Positions 54,180 to 62,359 of a DNA stretch of 64,000 bases are shown here, in pieces. The translations under genes and the position numbers were made by a program. Every line of letters begins with the position of its first letter. Position 1 is the stretch's first letter. The notes under the pieces were generated by a model, which searched no databases, was not told the DNA's origin, and saw nothing but the letters and a program-made list of their open reading frames with translations. The stretch is from JABSSA01 sp039984715 (GTDB lineage: Bacteria; Pseudomonadota; Alphaproteobacteria; Rhodobacterales; Rhodobacteraceae), in contig JBDWUA010000016.1 of NCBI GenBank assembly GCA_039984715.1, forward strand, positions 564,679 to 628,678, in the 5' to 3' direction.

Positions 54180-54319
54180 AAGCTAACGAATGCTGTGCCA
54201 ATGAAAATAGCGCCGATATAGCCCCAGACACCGATTGAACCAGTGACCGCCAGAAGTATGAGCAAAGCACCTAAAACGAAACGTGCGATACGATCCCAGT
54301 TTGCAAGATTACGCGTCAT
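54131..54319 (-). CDS. DUF2892 inner-membrane protein (YgaP-like membrane part)
   Basis: 62 residues from the ATG at 54319 (GGAGAC upstream). NLANWDRIARFVLGALLILL, then IGVWGYIGAIFIGTAFVSFC and PIYRIFGLKTC: the DUF2892 pattern with two helices and terminal cysteines. In YgaP this part is fused to a rhodanese; here a separate rhodanese gene is next door. Palindrome copy 2 lies 58 bp upstream of its start. Confidence 0.85.
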   Translation of the reverse strand: MTRNLANWDRIARFVLGALLILLAVTGSIGVWGYIGAIFIGTAFVSFCPIYRIFGLKTCQDC

Positions 54320-54377
54320 AACATGTCTCCTCAATGAAACGATAAGACCTGCTTAACGAGTTAATGCGCAGCTATAA

Positions 54378-54390
54378 GTGACTTTGTCAC
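54378..54390. promoter_or_regulatory. Palindrome copy 2, GTGAC-N3-GTCAC
   Basis: GTGAC-TTT-GTCAC, 58 nt before the DUF2892 ATG, overlapping the stop codon of the Crp/Fnr gene. Confidence 0.6.
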
Positions 54391-55001
54391 ATGTCGGTGG
54401 GAATTCCATGACTTCGCAATGCGTCGCGGTTCAGGATTGATACGACACCCCGACCCACCTTGATCCACCCTTTTTCCTCAAACAATTTCAAAGAGCGGGA
54501 AACGACTTCCCGAGCGGTTCCAAGTTCCTGCGCGATTTCGTTTTGTTTCTTCTTGATGTCAATTTCGACGCGCCCAGCAAGCCATCTTGCCAGACGCAAG
54601 TCGGTTCTGTGTTCAAGCAAATCGTCAATTACATCCGTAAGTTCGCCAACACGTTGGGCAAAGCCTTGAAACACCAATTCTTGAAAGGAATGGTCGCGCT
54701 GGAGGAGGGTTCTGAACCTCGTGGGCGATATTGCAATCGCCTTAACATCGCCATCCGCATAGCCAAATCCAGAATACGGACGATCAGACAACAGACACGT
54801 GGTTGTCAGAACACAACTATCGCCAGCCTCGACCCGATAAAGAACAACTGTGCGCCCGGCGTGATTGGTTTGCTCAACCCTCACAACACCTTCAGTGACA
54901 ATTAAGAACGCGCGGCTTTCATCACCGGGTGCAAATATTAACGTGCCATCAGGGACGGAAAGAACATCGCCTTCAGCGAGATAATCCTCGAGTTTTGACA
55001 T
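54387..55001 (-). CDS. Crp/Fnr-family regulator with a two-cysteine sensor domain
   Basis: 204 residues from the ATG at 55001 (AAGGGG upstream). N-terminal cyclic-nucleotide-binding-like barrel, with only two cysteines in the protein, C63 and C69 (GDSCVLTTTCLLSDRPYSG); no Fnr-type N-terminal Cys cluster. The C-terminal HTH QNEIAQELGTAREVVSRSLK has R-E-x-x-S-R in the recognition helix, a mix of CRP-like Arg and FNR-like Ser-Arg. The cysteines suggest thiol or sulfane-sulfur sensing (inference). Three GTGAC-N3-GTCAC sites flank its gene and neighbours. Confidence 0.88.
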   Translation of the reverse strand: MSKLEDYLAEGDVLSVPDGTLIFAPGDESRAFLIVTEGVVRVEQTNHAGRTVVLYRVEAGDSCVLTTTCLLSDRPYSGFGYADGDVKAIAISPTRFRTLLQRDHSFQELVFQGFAQRVGELTDVIDDLLEHRTDLRLARWLAGRVEIDIKKKQNEIAQELGTAREVVSRSLKLFEEKGWIKVGRGVVSILNRDALRSHGIPTDM

Positions 55002-55130
55002 GATGGCCCCTTGGTGTTGTTGGATCACTGTGTGTCCAGAAGATCGAAGCTATATCTAAGGTTCGCCCGTCACGCCATAAGGTAGATTTTGTCACAAGCG
55101 CGTGATCTCATCGATCTAAATTCTGAGTAT

Positions 55131-55143
55131 GTGACATAGTCAC
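55131..55143. promoter_or_regulatory. Palindrome copy 3, GTGAC-N3-GTCAC
   Basis: GTGAC-ATA-GTCAC, 58 nt before the CcdA-like ATG and 129 nt before the divergent Crp/Fnr start. Confidence 0.6.
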
Positions 55144-55201
55144 TTACATAGATGTTCACTTTCAGCATCTGTCTGATCAACGAAGCGCACTGTGATGGAA
55201 T

Positions 55202-55915
55202 ATGGAATTTCTCTTTGCCTATATCGCGGGTCTTTTGACCCTTATTAATCCGTGCGTTTTGCCGGTGTTGCCCATCGTTTTGGTCAGTGCGCTTAATGCA
55301 AGCAACAAAGGTCCATTGGCCTTGGCTGCGGGAATGAGCCTGTCTTTCGTGGGTTTTGGCGTGCTGGTCACCGCGTTTGGGGCAGGTATCGGTCTGACAC
55401 AGGATGTGTTGGCGCAAATTGGCGCCGTTTTGATGGTCGCGTTCGGGGTTATCTTGGTTGTGCCGATGTTTGCGCGATCTTTCGAACAGGCAACCGCTGG
55501 AATGGCCGCAGGGGCGGACAATCGCATCAACGCATTGGAGTCCAATTCGCTTAGGGGACAGTTCCTTGGCGGCGTGTTGCTGGGCACGGTTTGGTCGCCC
55601 TGTATCGGCCCAACTCTTGGGGGCGCGATTGCCTTGGCATCACAAGGTGAACATCTTGGCTATGTCACTTTGATTATGACGGCTTTTGCATTTGGTGTTT
55701 CAACGCTGATCCTTGCATTGGGATTTGGCGCACGCGAAACAATAAGAAGCCGCGCACAAGCGTTGCGCGGCATCGCCGAGCGGTCAAAACCGATCATCGG
55801 GGCCACGTTCATCGCGGTTGGCCTGATGCTGTTTTTCAAATTTCACCACATGCTTGATGGATGGCTTTTGTCCATCATGCCGTATTGGCTCCAAGATCTC
55901 TCCGTCATACTCTAA
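55202..55915 (+). CDS. CcdA/DsbD-type transmembrane thiol transporter
   Basis: 237 residues, six hydrophobic segments. LINPCVLPVLPIVLVSA (C18) and GTVWSPCIGPTLGGAI (C134) are the two membrane cysteines of CcdA/SoxV proteins, which carry electrons from cytoplasmic thioredoxin to the periplasm. The thioredoxin encoded next is the likely recipient. Palindrome copy 3 precedes it. Confidence 0.9.
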   Translation: MEFLFAYIAGLLTLINPCVLPVLPIVLVSALNASNKGPLALAAGMSLSFVGFGVLVTAFGAGIGLTQDVLAQIGAVLMVAFGVILVVPMFARSFEQATAGMAAGADNRINALESNSLRGQFLGGVLLGTVWSPCIGPTLGGAIALASQGEHLGYVTLIMTAFAFGVSTLILALGFGARETIRSRAQALRGIAERSKPIIGATFIAVGLMLFFKFHHMLDGWLLSIMPYWLQDLSVIL

Positions 55916-55931
55916 AATAGGACTGAAACTC

Positions 55932-56330
55932 ATGGAAAGACGTGCATTCCTCGCTTTGTCAGCGGCGGCAACTTTCGCGCCCGCATCGGCATTCGCCAAT
56001 GGATTTGTTGATTATACACCAGGGGCGATCAAAGCGGCTCTTGCTGCGGGTCAAACAGTGTTTGTCGATTATTCAGCCGCTTGGTGCAGCACATGCCACC
56101 GCCAAGAACGCGTGATCAATTCTTTGCGCGACAGGAACAAAAAATACGACAACGCGATGGTCTTTTTCAAAGTCGACTGGGACAATTTTGGACGTCACAA
56201 AGTGGCCACTTCGCGCGGAATTCCACGACGTTCAACTTTGATCGTTTTGCGCGGTGACAAAGAATTAGGGCGGATCGTCGCCGGCACAAGTGAAAGCCAG
56301 ATTCAAGCGTTGATGGATCGCGGCCTGTAA
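55932..56330 (+). CDS. Periplasmic thioredoxin-family protein
   Basis: 132 residues from the ATG at 55932; signal MERRAFLALSAAATFAPASA then AFA; thioredoxin motif AWCSTC (C52, C55) in VFVDYSAAWCSTCHRQERVI, similar to the C-terminal domain of DsbD. Reductant for an exported target, fed by the CcdA-like protein 16 bp upstream. Confidence 0.88.
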   Translation: MERRAFLALSAAATFAPASAFANGFVDYTPGAIKAALAAGQTVFVDYSAAWCSTCHRQERVINSLRDRNKKYDNAMVFFKVDWDNFGRHKVATSRGIPRRSTLIVLRGDKELGRIVAGTSESQIQALMDRGL

Positions 56331-56369
56331 TGCAGGCTGCGCCCAGCAAAGTAACCCAAGGAGCATGGT

Positions 56370-56693
56370 ATGCAGTTTCTTTCTGAGGACTTTGCGGTGA
56401 GCGCCCAGATCACTGTAAATGACATCCAAACCCTGAAAGAACAGGGGTTTGCGTCTGTTTTTTGTTTTCGCCCAGACAGCGAAGAGCAAGATCAACCCAT
56501 GTTTCATGACTTGATGAAGGTGGCCCAGACCGCAGGTCTGGTGACCCATCACCAGCCTGTTGTTCCAAATCAGATAACAGAGCCAGATTTTGCCGAGTTT
56601 CGGAAACTTTATGCAGCGGCCCCCAAACCTATCCTTGCTTTTTGCAAGACGGGCGGGCGCGCCAAAATGTTGTGGGACAGGTTAGACGGGTGA
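56370..56693 (+). CDS. DUF442/TIGR01244 phosphatase-fold sulfurtransferase-like protein
   Basis: 107 residues, AAGGAG upstream. The Cys-X4-Arg loop FCKTGGRA (C92, R97) is the catalytic signature of the DUF442 domain, also found in Blh of the BigR sulfide-detoxification operon of Agrobacterium and Xylella. A 33-bp part of this gene recurs exactly at 57146. The stop overlaps the next start. Confidence 0.85.
   Translation: MQFLSEDFAVSAQITVNDIQTLKEQGFASVFCFRPDSEEQDQPMFHDLMKVAQTAGLVTHHQPVVPNQITEPDFAEFRKLYAAAPKPILAFCKTGGRAKMLWDRLDG
56610..56642 (+). repeat. 33-bp direct repeat, copy 1 (within DUF442 gene)
   Basis: Bases TATGCAGCGGCCCCCAAACC and the next 13 are identical to 57146-57178, on the same strand, 536 bp apart. 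Confidence 0.95.
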
Positions 56694-57139
56694 AGGGATT
56701 TCCAGATCTTCCGCCAATTTGGTGGGCAGCCAGTATCGCGGTCATTTATTTTTTCAAATGGTTGATCCCGGAATGGCATGTCCAAGCAGGCGTTCTGACA
56801 CTTGTATCACGTCTGATTTTGCTTGCTGCTTTGACCATAATCATCTGGTCAGCGATTTGGTTTTGGGTCAAAAAAACACCCATCGAACCCCATCATACGC
56901 CTAAAACCCTGATTGTTGAGGGACCGTATCGGCTGTCGCGCAATCCGATTTACTTGGCGCTGGTGTTGTTGACGGTCTCATCCGCCATCAGCAACGGGTC
57001 GGTCATAGGAGGGATAAGCGCTGTTGTCTTGTGGTTCATCCTTGATCGTCGATTTGCCGCTAAAGAAGAACAGCTGTTGATGGACACTTTTGGAGACAAC
57101 TCAAAAGCTTATCTGGAACAGACCTCTCGGTGGATTTAG
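56690..57139 (+). CDS. Isoprenylcysteine carboxyl methyltransferase-like membrane protein
   Basis: 149 residues from a GTG at 56690 overlapping the DUF442 stop. Four or five membrane segments and the C-terminal GPYRLSRNPIYLALVLLTVS and EEQLLMDTFGDNSKAYLEQT blocks of the ICMT/PEMT family (SAM-binding RxPxY-like RNPIYL). Bacterial members methylate thiol or other small compounds; a thiol-methylating role would fit the sulfur context but is inference. Flanked by a 33-bp direct repeat. Confidence 0.8.
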   Translation: MKGFPDLPPIWWAASIAVIYFFKWLIPEWHVQAGVLTLVSRLILLAALTIIIWSAIWFWVKKTPIEPHHTPKTLIVEGPYRLSRNPIYLALVLLTVSSAISNGSVIGGISAVVLWFILDRRFAAKEEQLLMDTFGDNSKAYLEQTSRWI

Positions 57140-57915
57140 TCGCTATATGCAGCGGCCCCCAAACCTATCCTTGCTTTTGTCGCGCAAGCCGTGAGCGGTC
57201 CTGAGATGATCGTTCTTGAGGCCCGCATTTTGCTTGGGTCAAGGCACACCCACCGTACGGTTCGTTAATCGGGGTTTTGGGACCGTTCTGGGCGCAGAAA
57301 CTGGCCTGAAAGCCAGCTTTGGAGCATGAAAGCGGTCTTTCACAGAGTGTGGATTTGGAGGGCATGAGTTGAAGGTCAACCAATGCCAGCCTTGGGCGCT
57401 GAAAGCTGGCTTTCAATAATGCGGTCGGCGTAGAGGCGTTAAAAGAGTTAAAGCGTTGTGGTTTTCTGCCAATTTGCGCGATTGTGTCGCTGGGGGCTGG
57501 AACGTGAGATCAAGCACCGGCCAAACTCCAGATTCTATCCCCACTTGTTCTTTAATTTGACACCATCCCCCCAAAGTTCCGGTGCATATTCGCCCGGGGA
57601 ATACACCACTAATATCGTGTGCGTCATTTAAGTTTTGGGGAAGAACCGAATGCCTAGCAAACGTCCCTACTGGGACGAACGTCTGCCACATCAAATCATG
57701 GGCAAACGGAAAAAACACGCTTCGAGGGCCACAATTGGCTATGTTGCCGGCAAATGCCTTCGAAGTAATTGACTGAACGCCTTGATTGCATTCAGAAGTA
57801 AAGCTGATTGATCGAGCCTTGGGACTAGGCTATTCGCCGTTGGCAATAGCGGCAACTCGTCGTTTCTGCCCCGCTTGCGACAAACTCATCAGAGCTACTA
57901 AAGGGACAGTGATAC
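57140..57915 (+). other. Gene-free region with repeat copy 2
   Basis: About 775 bases without a recognisable gene. The first part is the second copy of the 33-bp direct repeat (57146-57178). Near 57300-57420 GAAAGCCAGCTTT and GAAAGC-TG-GCTTTC form related palindromic pieces. The last bases carry the ribosome binding site of the next gene. Confidence 0.5.
57146..57178 (+). repeat. 33-bp direct repeat, copy 2
   Basis: Exact copy of 56610-56642, just after the methyltransferase stop. Suggests that the methyltransferase gene was inserted or duplicated together with a piece of the DUF442 gene. Confidence 0.95.
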
Positions 57916-58464
57916 ATGAACAGCTTGCGGTATGGCCAATACCTTGACAGTTTATCTACTGAGAAGCTGGGTATTTTCTGCAGAACTTACTTGAAGAGAA
58001 TTTGGCCGCTTTTAATTGTCGAGTTTCAATTGAAAACTATGGAAGATTTCGGAATAGCTGAATCCGGTGCAGGTGCTAATTTAGCCACCCGGGATGCCAT
58101 AGATGAGCTAGATAATTTGGCGGCAGAATGTGAAGATACGGATAAAGAAGATTATCAAGATATAATAGACTCTGCTAGATATTTTCTAATTTTCTTGCAA
58201 ACCGCCGAAAAAATATCGGCAACGACAGGCCTCGATTATTTTCTGTCATATGTTGAGAGATGGTTGGACGAGACAAGCGAGCTCGTTTCTGAAATTCGCC
58301 CGGAGGAAAGGTTGCAGGAGTTAAATTCAATTCACTCTTCTCCATTATATAGAGGTGAATTAGATTATTTTTGCAACTTAGTACTTTCATTGAAAGTGAA
58401 CGGTAATCTGAAAAACCCTGACGTTCCAATATCGAGCACTATAATTCAATATAGATTCAAGTGA
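57916..58464 (+). CDS. AT-rich hypothetical protein of foreign character
   Basis: 182 residues, acidic and helical (ATRDAIDELDNLAAECEDTD; SYVERWLDETSELVSEIRPE). AAAGGGA precedes the ATG. Codons are strikingly AT-rich (ATA, TTA, AGA) against the neighbours, with gene-free flanks and repeats, all signs of recent transfer. No signal peptide; no family recognised. Acidic helical proteins like this are often immunity or phage-related proteins, but nothing here proves it. Confidence 0.65.
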   Translation: MNSLRYGQYLDSLSTEKLGIFCRTYLKRIWPLLIVEFQLKTMEDFGIAESGAGANLATRDAIDELDNLAAECEDTDKEDYQDIIDSARYFLIFLQTAEKISATTGLDYFLSYVERWLDETSELVSEIRPEERLQELNSIHSSPLYRGELDYFCNLVLSLKVNGNLKNPDVPISSTIIQYRFK

Positions 58465-58492
58465 TCAGTACTTTGCTTGGTCAGCGAGGTAA

Positions 58493-58512
58493 GGTGTGTG
58501 ATTTCACACACC
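58493..58512. repeat. Palindromic repeat element A
   Basis: GGTGTGTGATTTCACACACC, 9-bp stem with TT loop, followed by GCA. Resembles element B with compensatory stem changes. Confidence 0.7.
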
Positions 58513-58635
58513 GCACTTCTGTACAATCGATCAAATTCCGCCGAAGGAGTTCTTCGGTGCCCGTCCTGTGATGGCGCTCTGCAGGGTGCCTGCAATCGCA
58601 GTTATGCTGCACATGGGCCATGCAGCAAGCCGTAG

Positions 58636-58655
58636 GGCGCGTGATTTCACGCGCC
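58636..58655. repeat. Palindromic repeat element B
   Basis: GGCGCGTGATTTCACGCGCC, same stem-loop design as element A and the same following GCA. REP-like intergenic element. A further hairpin CCGAAG-GAGTT-CTTCGG lies between them at 58541. Confidence 0.7.
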
Positions 58656-58714
58656 GCAATTTGCTTAGTGGGCCGCGTTGAAACTTTTCTTTCGGCTTCG
58701 GATGCGTTTGCCCA

Positions 58715-59398
58715 TCAAACGACTGCAACACTTAGGTCACTCAGGCCTTGTATCGAGGCGACTAATTTGTCTCCGGGTTCGACTGGGCCGACACCGGCTG
58801 GTGTGCCTGACATGATGACGTCGCCGGCGGCCAATTCGAAATACTCTGACAAATACGCGATCATTTCCGGCACTTTCCAAATCATTTGGTTCAGATCACC
58901 GGTCTGGCGGATGTCTCCGTTGACCAAAAGCTCGATCTTACCGCTGTTTAGATGTCCAACATCGGCGGCGGATTGCAAATGACCTACGGGCCCTGAACGT
59001 TCGAAGGCTTTTCCAATTTCCCACGGGCGCCCCGATTTTTTCGCAATGCCTTGCAAGTCGCGACGCGTCATGTCGAGCGATGGCGCATAGCCCCATACAT
59101 GATCAAGCGCGTCGTCTTGTTTGATATTCGTGCCGCCTGACTTCAACGCGACAAGCAATTCGACCTCATGGTGGACGTCGCTGCTTTGGGTTGGGTATGG
59201 GAACTGTCCGCTTGCGTCCAGATTGTTGGGGTTTTTCTGGAAAAAGAATGGCGGCTCACGATCCGGGTCATGCCCCATTTCGACTGCATGGGCCGCATAG
59301 TTGCGTCCGATGCAATACACGCGGCGCACAGGAAATGCGCCGCCGCCCGCCACAGGAATGGATGCCGGGGCAGGGGGGGGGATCACGAATTCAGTCAT
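58715..59398 (-). CDS. Fumarylacetoacetate hydrolase family protein (fumarylpyruvate-hydrolase-like)
   Basis: 227 residues. VYCIGRNYAAHAVEMGHDPD, FFFQKNPNNLDA, the metal-binding HHEVELLVAL, WGYAPSLDMTRRDLQ and DVIMSGTPAGVGPVEPGD are the FAH C-terminal domain signatures of the fumarylpyruvate hydrolase/YcgM type. Hydrolyses a 2,4-dioxo acid in aromatic catabolism or acts as an oxaloacetate decarboxylase. Alone on its strand. Confidence 0.88.
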   Translation of the reverse strand: MTEFVIPPPAPASIPVAGGGAFPVRRVYCIGRNYAAHAVEMGHDPDREPPFFFQKNPNNLDASGQFPYPTQSSDVHHEVELLVALKSGGTNIKQDDALDHVWGYAPSLDMTRRDLQGIAKKSGRPWEIGKAFERSGPVGHLQSAADVGHLNSGKIELLVNGDIRQTGDLNQMIWKVPEMIAYLSEYFELAAGDVIMSGTPAGVGPVEPGDKLVASIQGLSDLSVAVV

Positions 59399-59560
59399 TT
59401 GGTGGCTCTCAGGTCAAAAGGATTTAACCCATTGATAGCCAGTGGCTCTGGCTGGAGCAATCAAATGCCACTCTACATTCTTTTGAGACTGTTGGAGAGA
59501 ATGCGCGTTTTGTCAGTTTCGTCGGGCGAAATGATTAATATCTTAGGTACAAAGGAAAAA

Positions 59561-59588
59561 CCCCCTGCCAAAGTGTTCTGGCAGGGGG
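59561..59588. terminator. Terminator downstream of the monomeric IDH gene
   Basis: CCCCCTGCCA and TGGCAGGGGG form a 10-bp stem with loop AAGTGTTC; T-rich on both sides, so it works for the minus-strand gene ending at 59597. Confidence 0.9.
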
Positions 59589-59596
59589 CGTTTTTA

Positions 59597-61804
59597 TTAT
59601 CCGATGATATTTAGCAAGGTCGCAGAGGGGCGCATAATAGCTGTTGTTTTACTGCTATCTGTGCGGAAATATCCGCCTGTGTCGGCCACGCCGCCTTGAG
59701 CTGCGGCCAGATCGGCAACGATTTTGTCTTCGTTATCCGCAAGGGCCTTGGCCAAAGGTTCAAACTCGGTTGCCAGTTCCACATCATCCGTCTGTGTCGC
59801 CAAAGCTTGGGCCCAATACAGCGCGAAATAGTAATGGCTGTCGCGGTTGTCGGGTTGACCCACTTTGCGGCCAGGCGAACGATCGTTGTCCAAAATACCC
59901 TGAGTTGCCGCGTCAACCGCATTACCAAGCACTTTGGCTTTGGCATTGCCTTTGACCTGCGCGAGGTATTTCAAGCTTTCGCCCAATGCACAAAACTCAC
60001 CAAGAGAATCCCAACGCAGGTGATTTTCTTCCATCAATTGCTGGACGTGTTTGGGCGCGGACCCACCGGCACCTGTTTCGAACAATCCACCGCCCTGCAT
60101 CAGCTTTACGATCGACAGCATTTTGGCCGATGTGCCCAATTCCAAGATCGGAAAGAGATCTGTCAGGTAGTCGCGCAGAACATTGCCTGTGACGGCAATC
60201 GATGTGCCACCGGCTCGGATGGTATCGAACGACACGGCTGTTGCTTCGCGTGGGGCGAGGATTTTGAATTTGTCCGCAACACCGGCTTTGTCCAGCAATG
60301 GGCGCACGTATTTTAGCAATTCTGCGTCATGGGCGCGGGTTTCATCCAGCCAAAAGATTGCTTCGCAATTTTCCAAGGCCTGACGATCAATCGCCAATTG
60401 CACCCAATCTTCGATAGGGGCCTGGCGCGCAGAGGCTGAACGCCAGATATCGCCAGCTTCGACTGTGTGGGAATGCAGCACATCGCCATTGTCCATGACC
60501 ATACGAACGACGCCGTTTGCAGGAACCTCAAACGTGGTTGGGTGCGATCCGTATTCTTCGGCTTTTTGCGCCATCAGGCCAACGTTCTGAACTGTGCCTG
60601 CTGTGGCCGGGTCCAAGGCGCCGTGCTTTTTGCAATCCTTGATCGCCTCATCATAGACCGCCGCATAAGAGCTGTCTGGAATAACGCAATTGGTGTCCGC
60701 TTCTGCGCCGTCTGGTCCCCAACCTTTTCCGCCTGCGCGGATCAATGCGGGGATCGAGGCATCGATGATAACATCTGAAGGAACGTGCAGGTTGGTAATC
60801 CCGGTGTCTGAATTCACCATATAAAGGGGCGGATTGCCTGCCATCACGGTTTCAATAGCGGCAAGGATTTCATCCGCTTTTGGCGATGATGCGATAACAT
60901 CCAACATAGTCCCCAAGCCCGAATTGGGGTTGGCGCCAGCAGCGGCCAGATCATCCCCATATTTTTCGAACACGGGCTTCAAGAACGCTTTGACCGCATG
61001 TCCAAAAAGGATCGGGTCCGAAACCTTCATCATGGTGGCTTTTAGGTGGATTGAGAACAAAACACCCGACGCTTTCGTCGCGGCAACCTGTTCCTCAAGA
61101 AATGCGGCCAATGCTTTGACCGACATGAAGGTCGCATCGACAACTGTGCCAGCTGGATAGCTGACGCCATCCTTTAGAACGGTAACGGTCCCATCTTCAG
61201 CCACCAATTCAATCCGGGCAGTTCCAGCTTGGGTCAGCGTTGCCGACTTTTCATTGGACCGGAAATCATTGCCAGACATTGTTGAGACGCTTGTCTTACT
61301 GTCTGACGACCATTTGCCCATACGGTGCGGGTTGGATTGCGCGAATTTCTTGACGGCAACGGCTGAACGACGATCTGAATTGCCTTCCCGCAGCACAGGG
61401 TTCACGGCTGACCCTTTGATTGCGTCGTAACGGGCACGAATGGCTTTTTCAGCGTCGGTTTTCGGCGCTTCGGGATAGTCTGGCAACGCATAGCCTTTCG
61501 ACTGCAGCTCGGACACGGCGGCGACCAATTGCGGAACAGAGGCTGAAATATTGGGCAACTTGATGACGTTTGCTTCGGGTGTTTTCACCAATTCGCCCAA
61601 GAACGCCAAATCATCTGTCTGCTTTTGCGCATCGGTCAGGTTTTCAGGGAATGTCGCGATAATGCGCCCGGCCAGTGAAATATCCCGAGTGCCAACACTC
61701 ACGCCAGCAGCGGCTGTAAATCGCTGAATAATTGGCAGCAATGACGCAGATGCCAGTTCAGGGGCTTCGTCGACCTTTGTGTATACGATGTCGGGATTTT
61801 CCAT
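59597..61804 (-). CDS. icd2: Isocitrate dehydrogenase, NADP+, monomeric type
   Basis: 735 residues, length and sequence of the IDH-II monomer: VKTPEANVIKLPNISASVPQ, KSATLTQAGTARIELV, IDASIPALIRAGGKGWGPDG, NGDVLHSHTVEAGDIWRSAS and GGSAPKHVQQLMEENHLRWD. Not homologous in any simple way to the dimeric enzyme at 40099. NADP-linked conversion of isocitrate to 2-oxoglutarate. Start at 61804; terminator follows. Confidence 0.95.
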   Translation of the reverse strand: MENPDIVYTKVDEAPELASASLLPIIQRFTAAAGVSVGTRDISLAGRIIATFPENLTDAQKQTDDLAFLGELVKTPEANVIKLPNISASVPQLVAAVSELQSKGYALPDYPEAPKTDAEKAIRARYDAIKGSAVNPVLREGNSDRRSAVAVKKFAQSNPHRMGKWSSDSKTSVSTMSGNDFRSNEKSATLTQAGTARIELVAEDGTVTVLKDGVSYPAGTVVDATFMSVKALAAFLEEQVAATKASGVLFSIHLKATMMKVSDPILFGHAVKAFLKPVFEKYGDDLAAAGANPNSGLGTMLDVIASSPKADEILAAIETVMAGNPPLYMVNSDTGITNLHVPSDVIIDASIPALIRAGGKGWGPDGAEADTNCVIPDSSYAAVYDEAIKDCKKHGALDPATAGTVQNVGLMAQKAEEYGSHPTTFEVPANGVVRMVMDNGDVLHSHTVEAGDIWRSASARQAPIEDWVQLAIDRQALENCEAIFWLDETRAHDAELLKYVRPLLDKAGVADKFKILAPREATAVSFDTIRAGGTSIAVTGNVLRDYLTDLFPILELGTSAKMLSIVKLMQGGGLFETGAGGSAPKHVQQLMEENHLRWDSLGEFCALGESLKYLAQVKGNAKAKVLGNAVDAATQGILDNDRSPGRKVGQPDNRDSHYYFALYWAQALATQTDDVELATEFEPLAKALADNEDKIVADLAAAQGGVADTGGYFRTDSSKTTAIMRPSATLLNIIG

Positions 61805-62359
61805 TTATCTTCGTTTTCCTCTGAAATTCTGTGTTCGAAAGCCGCAATACCCAAATTTATCATCAAGGTCCACGTCAAGACGTCCTTGGGATGGTGAACA
61901 GGTTGGCCGTGCGTCGTGGGCCGAACCAATGCCTGATCCGTGGCGCACATGACGTCCTTTTTTGGTTTTTCGATTTTGGTAAGAAAGTAGCTCTGTCTCG
62001 GTGCGTGTCGTGCATACGATCTCGCCCCAATTTACGGCCAAGCCGCTGTTTCGACTGCCAAGAGCGGTTTGATGTCTGTGTCTTCACTCATCTTGGTATC
62101 GAGTGAATCCCAATTAAATGCTGCTGGGAATGTGTAATCATGTGCCAGTTCCAGACCCAGCGTTGCGCAGGGTGATTGAACAGGGGAACGTCCTGTAATT
62201 TGAAACCTGCAAATCAGATGCTCACACAAGCGTGAGGTGTCACGGTTGAATTTTACCGCCTGTTCCGCTCGGATTCGACCAAGAGCATGTTATATATGTT
62301 TTAACGCCATCTGTGATGCACCGCTTGAGCTTTTACAAACGCCAGTAGGAGACACCTTT
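61805..62359 (+). other. Gene-free divergent region
   Basis: About 555 bases between the divergent monomeric IDH and Tat-protein genes. Only short frames without family character; an AT-rich stretch near 62290 (ATGTTATATATGTTTTAA) is a likely promoter region of the gene at 62360. Confidence 0.5.

Noticed and set aside
57582..57776. 64-codon frame in the gap after the methyltransferase
   Set aside because: No protein character or start signal.
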